Positions 8,303 through 16,784 of a stretch of DNA of 64,000 nucleotides are shown one piece after another; within the stretch, counting starts at the first letter, position 1, and each line of letters starts with the position of its first letter. The position numbers and the translations under genes are program-made. Under the pieces are notes generated by a model, which worked only from the letters and a program-made list of their open reading frames with translations, did no database searches and was not told the DNA's origin. The stretch comes from Sulfurovaceae bacterium (GTDB taxonomy: Bacteria > Campylobacterota > Campylobacteria > Campylobacterales > Sulfurovaceae), in NCBI GenBank assembly GCA_028714675.1, contig JAQTLV010000004.1, positions 1 through 64,000 of the forward strand, given 5' to 3'.

Positions 8303-9292
8303 TTATAATTTATTTGTTTGAGAGATTTTTATAAGTTTTTGAATCTCATCAAGATTTTTTGATTTTGGCATATTACCCATAAATGGAATTTGATCCGTTA
8401 TATGTATCTTTCCTGCTTTCATCATTTTAAGTGCATCGCCCATATGTTTTAGTACACCTATTGGACCCTCACTATATTTTACGATATCAGCTTCATCCAA
8501 AAATCCATGCTTTTTGATACTTCTAACAAAGCCTTCAGCATGTTTTGTTGCAACATTTCTTGAGGCAACTCCTTTTTCAAATTGTAAGTTATGAAGTTTC
8601 GTAATTTTCTCTATCGGGTTAATATCTTTCGGACAAGCCTCAGCACACTCAAAACATTTAACACAATCCCAAACCCCAGCCCCAAGATTTGCTGTCATTT
8701 CGAGTCTATCTTTGGCTGCATTATCTCTAGGGTCTGCTGTAAATCTATAAGCTGCTACAAATGCTGCTGGACCAAAGTAATCTTCATTTACTTCAAGTGC
8801 AGGACATGCATAGTGACAACTTCCACATTGAATACAATAATCTGCATCAAGTATATTTTCAACTTCTTCTTGGCTCATTTGTGTCTCATGTGTTGGATGC
8901 TCGTCTATATCAGCAACTACATATGGTTTTACTTCGGCATGTTTTTCCCAGAAATCGCCTTTATCGATAATCATATCTTTGACAACTCTTTTTTTACTTT
9001 GAGGTTCAAAAATAAGTTCATTCCCAAAAAGTTCTACAAGCTCTAAAGCATTTTGTTTACATGAAAGAACCGCTTTTCCGTTTACTTTTATCCCACAAGC
9101 TCCGCAAATACCATGTCTGCAAGATCTTCTATAAGAAAAAGAACCATCATGTTCCCATTTTATTCTATTTAAAAGGTCCAGAACAAGCTCATCTTTGCCC
9201 ACTTCCATTTCATAGGATTTATAATATGGCAAATAATCAGTCTCAGCATTGAATCTAAAGGCTTTAATGTTTACTTTTGTTGTATCACTCAT
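8303..9292 (-). CDS. sdhB: Succinate dehydrogenase/fumarate reductase iron-sulfur subunit
   Basis: Electron-transfer subunit between the flavoprotein and SdhE. The N-terminal plant-type ferredoxin domain has C58, C63, C66 and C78 for [2Fe-2S]; the C-terminal domain has CIQCGSCHYACP (C153-C163) and CVKCFECAEACP (C210-C220) for the [4Fe-4S] and [3Fe-4S] clusters. At 329 aa it is longer than classical SdhB (about 240) because of a C-terminal extension, as is usual for the E-type/Mfr group. It starts 9 bases after the sdhA stop and belongs to the same operon. Confidence 0.94.
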   Translation of the reverse strand: MSDTTKVNIKAFRFNAETDYLPYYKSYEMEVGKDELVLDLLNRIKWEHDGSFSYRRSCRHGICGACGIKVNGKAVLSCKQNALELVELFGNELIFEPQSKKRVVKDMIIDKGDFWEKHAEVKPYVVADIDEHPTHETQMSQEEVENILDADYCIQCGSCHYACPALEVNEDYFGPAAFVAAYRFTADPRDNAAKDRLEMTANLGAGVWDCVKCFECAEACPKDINPIEKITKLHNLQFEKGVASRNVATKHAEGFVRSIKKHGFLDEADIVKYSEGPIGVLKHMGDALKMMKAGKIHITDQIPFMGNMPKSKNLDEIQKLIKISQTNKL

Positions 9293-9301
9293 AACTTCTC
9301 C

Positions 9302-11014
9302 TTAATAACTTCTTTCTTTGACTTCAAATTTCCCCAATACAACATCAGCATACTCTTGAGTGATGTTATAATCTTTATCCATATAAGCATATGTGTGCTT
9401 TAAAAACTTTTTATCATCTCTTTTTGGAAAATCTTCACGGAAATGTGCTCCACGACTCTCTTTTCTAGCCAATGCACCTTCAACTATAAATAATGAATAT
9501 TCTAACATATGACCAAGTTCAATCGCTTCTTGTAATTCAGTATTGAAAGTGCTTGTTTTATCATCAATTCTGATATTTTTATATCTTTTGAGAAGTTCTT
9601 TGATTTTTTTGATTTGTTTTTTTAATGATTCGGCTGTTCTAAAAACACCAGCATTGTCTGTCATGCTCTCTTGAAGTTCATTTCTAAGTGCAGGTACTCT
9701 TTCATTTCCATTATTTGTTTTTGCCCAAGTTAGCTCATTTATAGCAGTTTGAGCATCTTCTACACTAGCAGGTCTAAGTTTTAAGTCATCGATATCTCTA
9801 ACTATACTTTCACCAGCATGTCTGCCAAAAAGAAGAGCTTCTAGAACAGAGTTTGCACCAAGTCTATTTGCACCATGTACGCTTACACAGCTACATTCTC
9901 CAGCAGCATAAAATCCTTCAATTAGTTCATTTGGACTCTTTTTAACGTGACAGTTTATATCAACTGGGATACCACCCATTGAATAGTGAGCAGTTGCAGC
10001 TATATATATAGGTTCTTTTAGCATATCTTGACCTAGGAATGTAATTGCGAGTTCTCTAAGTTCTGGAAGTTTTGTTAATATTATTTGTGGGTCTAAGTGG
10101 GTAAGATCAATATAAACAGAGTCTTTGTTTGGACCAACGCCTCTTCCTTCTCTTATCTCTTGTTGAATAGCACGGCTAACAACATCTCTTGAAGCAAGTT
10201 CAAGCGCATTTGGAGCATATTTCTCCATAAATCTCTCGCCTTTAGAGTTCAAAAGTTTTCCACCTTCTCCTCTAGCTGCTTCTGAGATTAAAATACCACT
10301 TCCGCCAATTCCACTTGGATGAAATTGTACAAATTCCATATCTTCAAGAGGCAATCCATGTCTTGCTACAATCGAGAGTGCATCACCAGTATTTGCATGA
10401 GCATTTGAATTAATCTTGTAAGCTCTTCCATATCCACCAGTTGCAAACATTGTTGCTTTTGAGTTAAAAATTGCCATTTCCCCATTTCTGATATTAAACG
10501 CAACAACGCCAGAAACTTTGTCATCTTTATATATTAAATCTGAGCAATACCATTCATCAAAAACTTCTATACCAGATCTAAAAGCTTGCTCATACATAGT
10601 TTGAAGCAAAGTTAGCCCAGTTCTATCTTTTGCATAACAAGCCCTTGGTTTGCTTTGCCCACCAAAAGGACGAATTGCGATATCACCTTTCTCATCTCTA
10701 CTAAATACTGCACCCATATGCTCAGCCCATCTAATAGTCTCTGGGGCTTTTTCGCACATTAATTGAACACAATCTTGGTCTGCAAGATAATCGCTTCCCT
10801 TTATGGTATCAAAAGCGTGTAAATCCGTCGAGTCTTCTGCTCCAAGAGCTGCATTAATTCCACCTTGAGCGGCACCTGAGTGACTTCTAAGTGGGTGAAG
10901 TTTTGTTATAACAGCTGTTTTTTTGCCAGCAACAGTTGTTTCTCTAGCAGCTGCTAGTCCAGCTAGTCCAGCTCCTACTATAACTACATCATATTCAAAG
11001 ATTTTTACATCCAT
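9302..11014 (-). CDS. sdhA: Succinate dehydrogenase/fumarate reductase flavoprotein subunit
   Basis: Catalytic subunit that interconverts succinate and fumarate. Features are the FAD-binding GAGLAG near the N-terminus, [10 protein letters not shown] with the histidine that normally bears covalent FAD (about residue 45), the substrate-loop QFHPSG, and [19 protein letters not shown] with the catalytic arginine region. I placed the start at ATG 11014 (MDVKIFEYD), which has AAGGA 10 bases upstream; an upstream start at 11062 would add 16 residues. Neither start gives a twin-arginine signal peptide, so the enzyme should face the cytoplasm, unlike the periplasmic MfrA of Wolinella. It is the first gene of sdhABE. 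Confidence 0.95.
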   Translation of the reverse strand: MDVKIFEYDVVIVGAGLAGLAAARETTVAGKKTAVITKLHPLRSHSGAAQGGINAALGAEDSTDLHAFDTIKGSDYLADQDCVQLMCEKAPETIRWAEHMGAVFSRDEKGDIAIRPFGGQSKPRACYAKDRTGLTLLQTMYEQAFRSGIEVFDEWYCSDLIYKDDKVSGVVAFNIRNGEMAIFNSKATMFATGGYGRAYKINSNAHANTGDALSIVARHGLPLEDMEFVQFHPSGIGGSGILISEAARGEGGKLLNSKGERFMEKYAPNALELASRDVVSRAIQQEIREGRGVGPNKDSVYIDLTHLDPQIILTKLPELRELAITFLGQDMLKEPIYIAATAHYSMGGIPVDINCHVKKSPNELIEGFYAAGECSCVSVHGANRLGANSVLEALLFGRHAGESIVRDIDDLKLRPASVEDAQTAINELTWAKTNNGNERVPALRNELQESMTDNAGVFRTAESLKKQIKKIKELLKRYKNIRIDDKTSTFNTELQEAIELGHMLEYSLFIVEGALARKESRGAHFREDFPKRDDKKFLKHTYAYMDKDYNITQEYADVVLGKFEVKERSY

Positions 11015-11144
11015 AGTAAAGATATCCTTTTTAGCAATTTTAAAGTTATTATACACTCTCATATATACAACTATAATTAAAATGTATATTTTAAAGACGT
11101 ATTGCTATGCAAATGTGTTACAATTTTACATTAAAAAAAAGCAT

Positions 11145-11978
11145 ATGGAATTTATTGTGGCAGATTTAGAATCTTTTATTATATCAAAGTTTAGTTCATC
11201 TTATATTGGTGATGATGCAGCCTGTATTGATGGTTATTGTTATAGTATGGATAGTTTTTTTGAAGATGTTCATTTCAGACAAGAATGGATGAATATGAAT
11301 CAAATTGGAAGAAAATCAATGCTAATCAATATATCAGATGCAATCGCCATGAATGCAAAACCTCATTTTGCACTTGTTTCCTTGTCGCTTCCTAAAAACA
11401 TAACAAAAGAAGATATCGAAGATTTGTCCACATCTATGCAAATATGTGCTAAAGAGTTTGGATGTGAGATAATAGGCGGAGATACTATATGCAGCGATAA
11501 GATTACAATTTCTATTACTATTATTTCAAAAAGCGATAATCCTCTTTTTAGAGCAGGGTTAAAAGATGGTTATTTGTTAGCATATACTGGTATTTTAGGT
11601 GAAAGTAAAAAAGATTTGGACAGATTATTTAAGGGTGAGAAAATAGAGTCAAGTTCAAAATTTTATGAACCAATATTAAGAAGCGATTTTATATATAAAT
11701 CAAGGGAATTTTTGGCTTGTGGAATGGATATAAGCGATGGTCTTTTTTGTGATACAAATAAACTTTTGGACATAAACAATTGTGGATTAGAGTTAATCTC
11801 GGATATTTCTAATGAAGTTGGTATGAGTGGAGAAGAATATGAGATGCTTATAGGATTTGATAAAACCAATTTATCCAAAGTGGAGGAAATTGCCAAAGAG
11901 ACAAATACTCCGCTTGTTGTTTTTGGAATCGCATCAAATAATGACTTTAGATTTTCATGTAAGCCGCACCACTTTTAA
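11145..11978 (+). CDS. thiL: Thiamine-monophosphate kinase
   Basis: Makes the active cofactor thiamine diphosphate from thiamine monophosphate and ATP. The PurM/ThiL fold is recognisable from IGDDAACID (about residues 19-27), YSMDSFFEDVHF with the metal-binding acidic residues, IGGDT and GMDISDGL. The 277-aa protein is shorter than the usual 310-330 but covers the family from end to end, as in other Campylobacterota. The start is ATG 11145 (MEFIVADLE); the open frame runs upstream without features. TTACAAT at about 11118 could be its -10 box. It is divergent from sdhA, and its stop overlaps the next gene by 4 bases. Confidence 0.88.
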   Translation: MEFIVADLESFIISKFSSSYIGDDAACIDGYCYSMDSFFEDVHFRQEWMNMNQIGRKSMLINISDAIAMNAKPHFALVSLSLPKNITKEDIEDLSTSMQICAKEFGCEIIGGDTICSDKITISITIISKSDNPLFRAGLKDGYLLAYTGILGESKKDLDRLFKGEKIESSSKFYEPILRSDFIYKSREFLACGMDISDGLFCDTNKLLDINNCGLELISDISNEVGMSGEEYEMLIGFDKTNLSKVEEIAKETNTPLVVFGIASNNDFRFSCKPHHF

Positions 11979-12841
11979 TCGCTCTGTTTGCTTTTACTCA
12001 AATAAATAAAAATCGATAGAGCTACGATAATTATAGAAACACCGCTAATTAGATAAAACGCATTGATGAGTTCTCTATAATTTGATATGGTAATTTTAAA
12101 TACTACCATAAGTGCTTCAATCAAAAGAGCAATAATAATCGTAATTATAAACTTTATAAGTAACCTATATTCATTTTTTGTATCTTTTGAGTAACTTTTG
12201 AAAAATACCTCTTGTTCCAATATGGTTTTTGCCAAATCAAAAATAGCAAGTCCGAGTGTAATTGCAATTACAGGTTTGAAAATAGCTTCGATAGAAAAAT
12301 TTGCTTCAAAAAATAGCGTGTGAAAAAAACTAATTAGTGCATAGCCGATAGTAAAAACAGCAAGTATTACCATAGAAAAACCAGATGCTGTATAAAAACT
12401 TTTATTTAGAATATTTAATTTACTATGAAGTTCTAAAAAGCCTAATCTTTGCAGTATCATTGATAAATCAAAATCCATAAATATCATCTGATCATTTTCT
12501 TGTTTAATAGCAGTGATACATGTGTTTTTTGTTGCACTACTAACATATGGCTTAGTGAAAGCCATATCGTTGTTCTTGAAAGATACAGTTTTTACAAGAT
12601 ACTTCCTGTCCCTACCGATAGGAGTTTGCGAGGTTTTATTTCTATATATATTTGGTGATGTTTGAATATACTTTTCAATGTCTGATTCATAAATAAGCTC
12701 TAATGATGGAAAAATTTCAAATAATTTTTTATAGTTATTTTTTTTGTGTCTTTCTAGATTACCGACATTTTCAAGTGTTTCATATATAAATTGCTCTATT
12801 TCATCGGTATTTTGTCTATATATATCGATAAATTCTTTCAT
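11975..12841 (-). CDS. PDC/Cache-domain membrane protein of unknown function
   Basis: A 288-aa protein in two parts. Residues 1 to about 140 look like a PDC (double Cache) sensor fold: FPSLELIYESD, the SPNIYRNK turn, GRDRKYLVK, KPYVSSAT and the TCITAI strand. Four hydrophobic helices follow (from about 152 to the end). No histidine kinase, GGDEF or methyl-accepting domain is attached. Cache domains normally face the periplasm behind a first transmembrane helix, which is missing here. The start is ATG 12841, seven bases after AGGAG; a GTG two codons earlier is too close to it. It converges with thiL by 4 bases and lies 46 bases after apt on the same strand. Confidence 0.75.
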   Translation of the reverse strand: MKEFIDIYRQNTDEIEQFIYETLENVGNLERHKKNNYKKLFEIFPSLELIYESDIEKYIQTSPNIYRNKTSQTPIGRDRKYLVKTVSFKNNDMAFTKPYVSSATKNTCITAIKQENDQMIFMDFDLSMILQRLGFLELHSKLNILNKSFYTASGFSMVILAVFTIGYALISFFHTLFFEANFSIEAIFKPVIAITLGLAIFDLAKTILEQEVFFKSYSKDTKNEYRLLIKFIITIIIALLIEALMVVFKITISNYRELINAFYLISGVSIIIVALSIFIYLSKSKQSD

Positions 12842-12893
12842 TTTCACTCTCCTAATGGTGAAATGATAACTTAAGTTTCGAGATAGTTAGTGT

Positions 12894-13439
12894 TTAAAAT
12901 TTAATCACACTATAAACTTCTTGACCTTCGAACTTTTCTCTACCATTTAAAAACTCGAGCTCTATAACAAAACAACACTCAACACATTTGGCACCAACTT
13001 TTTCAATGAGTGCACATGCGGCTTTTGCTGTTCCACCTGTCGCTATAAGGTCATCTATGAGAACAACTTTTGCACCATCTTTGCCAAAAGCATCGATATG
13101 AACTTCGACTTCGTCAAAACCATATTCGAGAGAGTATTTTTCTGCTACTGTTGTATAAGGAAGCTTGCCTTTTTTTCTTATAGGTACAAAACCAACTCCT
13201 AGTCTATCTGCTAAAATGCTCCCAAAAATAAATCCTCTTGCATCTATTCCAGCTATAAAGTCAAGTTCAAATCCAAGATATCTATTTGTCAAATGATCCA
13301 TTAATATATTAAATGCTTCTGGAGACCCTAAAAGTGGAGTTATGTCTTTAAATATAATATCAGGTTTTGGAAAATCAGGAACATCTCTAATGCTATCTAG
13401 AAGTATATTTTTTTCTTGGATTGTTAGTTCACTACTCAT
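12894..13439 (-). CDS. apt: Adenine phosphoribosyltransferase
   Basis: Purine salvage enzyme that joins adenine and PRPP to give AMP. The 181-aa length is standard. The PRPP-binding motif [14 protein letters not shown] is near residues 122-135, with the N-terminal [19 protein letters not shown] and [10 protein letters not shown] typical of Apt. It starts 12 bases after rpiB, so it is the distal part of the folD-lepB-protease-rpiB-apt run. Confidence 0.96.
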   Translation of the reverse strand: MSSELTIQEKNILLDSIRDVPDFPKPDIIFKDITPLLGSPEAFNILMDHLTNRYLGFELDFIAGIDARGFIFGSILADRLGVGFVPIRKKGKLPYTTVAEKYSLEYGFDEVEVHIDAFGKDGAKVVLIDDLIATGGTAKAACALIEKVGAKCVECCFVIELEFLNGREKFEGQEVYSVIKF

Positions 13440-13451
13440 GTTTGACTCCTT

Positions 13452-13901
13452 TTAGTCTATTTTGCCTGTTTGGCACCCTTCGATTTTATTTACTCTGTCT
13501 TTGTGCCTTCCACCTTCAAAAGATGTATCACAAAAAGCATCTATCATGCTTTCAATTACACCTTTGCCTACAACTCTTTCACCAAAACAGAGAATGTTTG
13601 CGTCATTGTGTGCTCTTGACATACTTGCTGTGTATGCATCATGACAAAGGGCAGCTCTGATTCCACTCACTTTATTGGCTGATACAGATATGCCTATGCC
13701 AGTTCCACATATAAGTATGCCAAAACTTCCATCGTCTTCGACTACTTTCAAAGCACACTTTTTTGCAAAATCAGGATAATCAACCCTGAAATCATCACCT
13801 GGACCTAAATCTACAACTTCATGTCCTCTGGTTTCAAGTAAATCTATAACATATGATTTTAATGCAAAACCAGCATGGTCTGTTGCTATATAAAATTTCA
13901 T
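13452..13901 (-). CDS. rpiB: Ribose-5-phosphate isomerase B
   Basis: Interconverts ribose 5-phosphate and ribulose 5-phosphate in the pentose phosphate pathway, supplying ribose for PRPP used by the neighbouring apt product. RpiB/LacAB fold of 149 aa: N-terminal ATDHAGFALK, DYPDFAKK, and ICGTGIGISVSANKV with the catalytic cysteine. The C-terminus (QTGKID) is conventional. It lies 10 bases from the M50 peptidase gene upstream. Confidence 0.95.
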   Translation of the reverse strand: MKFYIATDHAGFALKSYVIDLLETRGHEVVDLGPGDDFRVDYPDFAKKCALKVVEDDGSFGILICGTGIGISVSANKVSGIRAALCHDAYTASMSRAHNDANILCFGERVVGKGVIESMIDAFCDTSFEGGRHKDRVNKIEGCQTGKID

Positions 13902-13911
13902 ATTTATTCCT

Positions 13912-14562
13912 TTAATATAGTATCTTTGAAATTAACCAATAAATAGGCTTAAAAAGATAATTTGAAATCGGCGTAGCGATAATTGCCATAAGTATAAAAA
14001 ACCCATATGGAGCAAGTTTATTTGTCCAAACAACAAGACTATACCATTTGTGCTTCATAGCAAAGTACTTTAATGCTTGTGAGCCATCAAGAGGCGGTAT
14101 AGGCCACAGGTTAAAAAAGCCCAAAATAGCATTTATAATGATACTGTATGCCACGAAAATATTGAAAAAACTTTCAACAATGTTTGATGGAGAGCTTAAA
14201 AATAGATATATAAAAGAAAATATAGCAACTAGTAAAAAGTTAAATGTTACACCAGCAAGAGCTACTTTGATAGCTCCATTTTCTCCACCATTTTGCATGA
14301 CAGTGTGCATATTTATAGGCACTGGTTTTGCCCAGCCAAATATGAAAGGAGCGCCTATGGCAAAAAGTACCCCAGGAACCAAAAGAGAACCAATCGGATC
14401 TATATGCTTGATAGGGTTGATACTAAGTCTTCCTAATGCTTTTGCTGTATTGTCACCAAGTTTATAAGCAGCGTAACCATGCATGATTTCATGTCCGACA
14501 ATAGCTATTATGAATGCTAAAGCTATGGCAATAATTTTTATAATATCAAAATCTGTATTCAT
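13912..14562 (-). CDS. Site-2 protease family (M50) membrane peptidase
   Basis: A 216-aa intramembrane zinc metalloprotease. HEIMH near residue 24 is the HExxH zinc motif, and the third ligand is in NLWPIPPLDGSQ with the family NPDG-like signature. GWAKPVPIN is typical of the short FtsH-like S2P branch. About five to six transmembrane helices, with no PDZ domain. Substrate unknown. Its first bases overlap the lepB stop by 4, so the two are translationally coupled. Confidence 0.9.
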   Translation of the reverse strand: MNTDFDIIKIIAIALAFIIAIVGHEIMHGYAAYKLGDNTAKALGRLSINPIKHIDPIGSLLVPGVLFAIGAPFIFGWAKPVPINMHTVMQNGGENGAIKVALAGVTFNFLLVAIFSFIYLFLSSPSNIVESFFNIFVAYSIIINAILGFFNLWPIPPLDGSQALKYFAMKHKWYSLVVWTNKLAPYGFFILMAIIATPISNYLFKPIYWLISKILY

Positions 14563-15518
14563 TCTATTGGAGCCTCTAACTCAAGTGATTCTATGTTTCT
14601 TCCTACGCGATCCCATCTGATTCTAAATCTTTCTCTATCCCATATGTCTTTACACTCTTTGGAAGCTATATCTATATTACCACAAGCTCTTTTGAGAACT
14701 GCATGGTCTTTTCCTCCATCTTGGGAGCCCAAAAGAGTCTCATAGCTTTGAAATTCCATACTAAAATAGATTACCATAGGTTTACCAACTATGTTTGCAT
14801 AAGGTACTGGACCCCAAAATCTACTATCATTTGAGTTTTCTCTATTATCACCCATCATGTAATAGTTGTCTTTTGGTACTTTGGTGTATAGTGCATTAAT
14901 ATCAATATTGTCATTTGTATATATTGGTGAGTTTAATTCTTCTACAAAAATTGGCTTCATGTCAACATCATTAGACCTTTGAAGAAGAATTTCAAATATT
15001 GATGTATCCATCTCTGGATTGTAACCAACTCCAGGATATTTACCAATATATGGGTCTCTTACCCAAAGTTTTCCTTGAAGTGTTATTAGTTGTTCCGGTT
15101 TATAATTTTGCTTGATAAAAGCATCGCCTTCATGTGGTCTTATAAAAAGTGCTTTATCGATATATATTATCTCATCCCCACCAGTAGCTACACATCTTTT
15201 TACATAGTGTATTTTTGGATCTTTTGGATATCTAAAAATGACAATATCACCTCTTTGTGGACCATCGCCTGTAATCAAATGTCCATTATCATTAAAATCA
15301 GGTAATAATGGAAGCTCAACCCATGGAAGATGTGGTATTGGAATACCATAGCTATATTTTTTTGCAAATAAAAAATCTCCTATCAAAAGAGTTCTTTTCA
15401 TGGATCCACTAGGGATTACAAAAGATTGCAAAACAAAAAATATCAAAAATAAAACTATTACAATAGTTCCAGTCCATGTACTTGAAAATCTATAAAATGA
15501 GGTTATGGCTTTTTTCAT
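14559..15518 (-). CDS. lepB: Signal peptidase I
   Basis: Cleaves signal peptides from secreted proteins on the outer face of the inner membrane. One N-terminal transmembrane helix (about residues 17-34) precedes the catalytic serine in IPSGSMKRTL (Ser39); the catalytic lysine is in IHYVKRCVATGGDE (Lys107). The third conserved box is MMGDNRENSNDSRFWGPV. 319 aa is long for a one-helix LepB because of an insertion in the middle (roughly 135-205), as in other Campylobacterota. Its start overlaps the folD stop by a single base. Confidence 0.95.
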   Translation of the reverse strand: MKKAITSFYRFSSTWTGTIVIVLFLIFFVLQSFVIPSGSMKRTLLIGDFLFAKKYSYGIPIPHLPWVELPLLPDFNDNGHLITGDGPQRGDIVIFRYPKDPKIHYVKRCVATGGDEIIYIDKALFIRPHEGDAFIKQNYKPEQLITLQGKLWVRDPYIGKYPGVGYNPEMDTSIFEILLQRSNDVDMKPIFVEELNSPIYTNDNIDINALYTKVPKDNYYMMGDNRENSNDSRFWGPVPYANIVGKPMVIYFSMEFQSYETLLGSQDGGKDHAVLKRACGNIDIASKECKDIWDRERFRIRWDRVGRNIESLELEAPIE

Positions 15519-16366
15519 TATAGACCTCTACTTTTTGCTGATTTGAGAGTGTTTACAAGAAGCATAGCGATAGTCATAGGACCAACACCACCAGGAACAG
15601 GGGTAATGAATGAGCATTTTGGAGCAACTCCATCAAAATCAACATCACCAACTAATTTCCCACTATCAAGTTTATTTATACCTATATCAATTACGATTGC
15701 TCCATCTTTAACCATATCTTTTTTAATCAGATTTGGCACACCAGCTCCTACAATAACAATATCTGCTTTGCTTGTATGTGATGCTAAGTCTTTTGTATAT
15801 ATATGGGTTGTAGTAACTGTTGCATTTGCATTGACAAGCAAATTTGCCATAGGTTTTCCAACTATATTGCTAGCGCCCACCACACAGATATCTTTGCCTT
15901 GTAATTCTATATTGTATTCTTTGAACATTTCCATAACGCCAAGTGGAGTGCAAGCTACAAAACTATCAAGTCCAGTTACCATTCTTCCTACATTGTATGG
16001 ATGAAATCCATCTACATCTTTTTTAGGATCTACAACTTCCAAAATTTTAGTAGTATCTATATGTTTTGGAAGTGGAAGCTGAACTAAAATACCATCAATT
16101 CTAGGATTATTATTCATCATTTCTATAGTGGCTATAATTTCATCTTGTGTAATAGATTCTGGCATCTCATGAACTATGCTATAAAATCCGACTTCCTTAC
16201 AGGCTTTTGCTTTCATTTTTACATATGCTTGACTTGCTGGATTGTCGCCTACTAATATCACAGCAAGACCTGGAGTAATATTTTTTTCGCTTTTTAAAGT
16301 TTCTACTTCTTTTGCTACTTTTGCATGAATCTTATTTGCTAGTTTTTTCCCATCTATAAGTTGCAT
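15518..16366 (-). CDS. folD: Bifunctional methylenetetrahydrofolate dehydrogenase/cyclohydrolase
   Basis: Interconverts methylene-, methenyl- and formyl-tetrahydrofolate in one-carbon metabolism. FolD signatures: YVKMKAKACKEVGF with the catalytic lysine, GILVQLPLPKH, the NADP-binding VGASNIVGKPMA, and PVPGGVGPMTIAMLL near the C-terminus. 282 aa is the standard length. It is the first gene of the folD-lepB-M50-rpiB-apt run; the divergent cytochrome gene starts 58 bases away. Confidence 0.96.
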   Translation of the reverse strand: MQLIDGKKLANKIHAKVAKEVETLKSEKNITPGLAVILVGDNPASQAYVKMKAKACKEVGFYSIVHEMPESITQDEIIATIEMMNNNPRIDGILVQLPLPKHIDTTKILEVVDPKKDVDGFHPYNVGRMVTGLDSFVACTPLGVMEMFKEYNIELQGKDICVVGASNIVGKPMANLLVNANATVTTTHIYTKDLASHTSKADIVIVGAGVPNLIKKDMVKDGAIVIDIGINKLDSGKLVGDVDFDGVAPKCSFITPVPGGVGPMTIAMLLVNTLKSAKSRGL

Positions 16367-16423
16367 TAAACTCTCTTTACGTTTTTTTGGTATTATATCG
16401 AAAATTTATTATGGGAGTTGGAT

Positions 16424-16777
16424 TTGAAAAAAATACAACTTTTGTTTTTGCCTATTTTGGCACTAAGTGCAGAAGATTTTATGTCAAATTATGAATATGG
16501 ACAAATGCTATACAATAACCCTAGAGGCATAAGTTGTGCAAAGTGTCATGGTGAAAAAGGCGAGGGTAAGTTTATTGGTCAATATTATAAAAAAGACAAA
16601 AAATTAAAAAAAATAGTTTTGCAAGAGATACACAGCTCAAATATAAATACAAAAACAATAGAACAGATAAAAGTTAGTGTTTCAAAAACACACGATGTTA
16701 TGCCCACATATTCACTTACAGACAAAGAGGTGCAGGCGATATATGAGTATCTTCAAAAGATTAAAAACAAAAAATAA
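16424..16777 (+). CDS. Periplasmic c-type cytochrome, small
   Basis: A monohaem cytochrome c of 117 aa. A short signal peptide (MKKIQLLFLPILALS, cut before AED) is followed by the haem-binding CAKCH at about residues 36-40 and a C-terminal methionine ligand candidate in DVMPTYSLTDKEVQAIYEYL. The start is TTG 16424, with GGAG seven bases upstream; a TTG six bases earlier overlaps the ribosome binding site. It stands alone between divergent folD and convergent nadE. An electron carrier role in respiration is likely; the partner is unknown. Confidence 0.88.
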   Translation: MKKIQLLFLPILALSAEDFMSNYEYGQMLYNNPRGISCAKCHGEKGEGKFIGQYYKKDKKLKKIVLQEIHSSNINTKTIEQIKVSVSKTHDVMPTYSLTDKEVQAIYEYLQKIKNKK

Positions 16778-16784
16778 AAAGTCT

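Noticed and set aside
8591-9252. Opposite-strand frames within sdhB, up to 151 codons
   Set aside because: Cys/Ile-rich antisense readings of conserved iron-sulfur motifs; sdhB is certain.
9302-11062. Assignment as periplasmic fumarate reductase MfrA
   Set aside because: No twin-arginine signal from either possible start.
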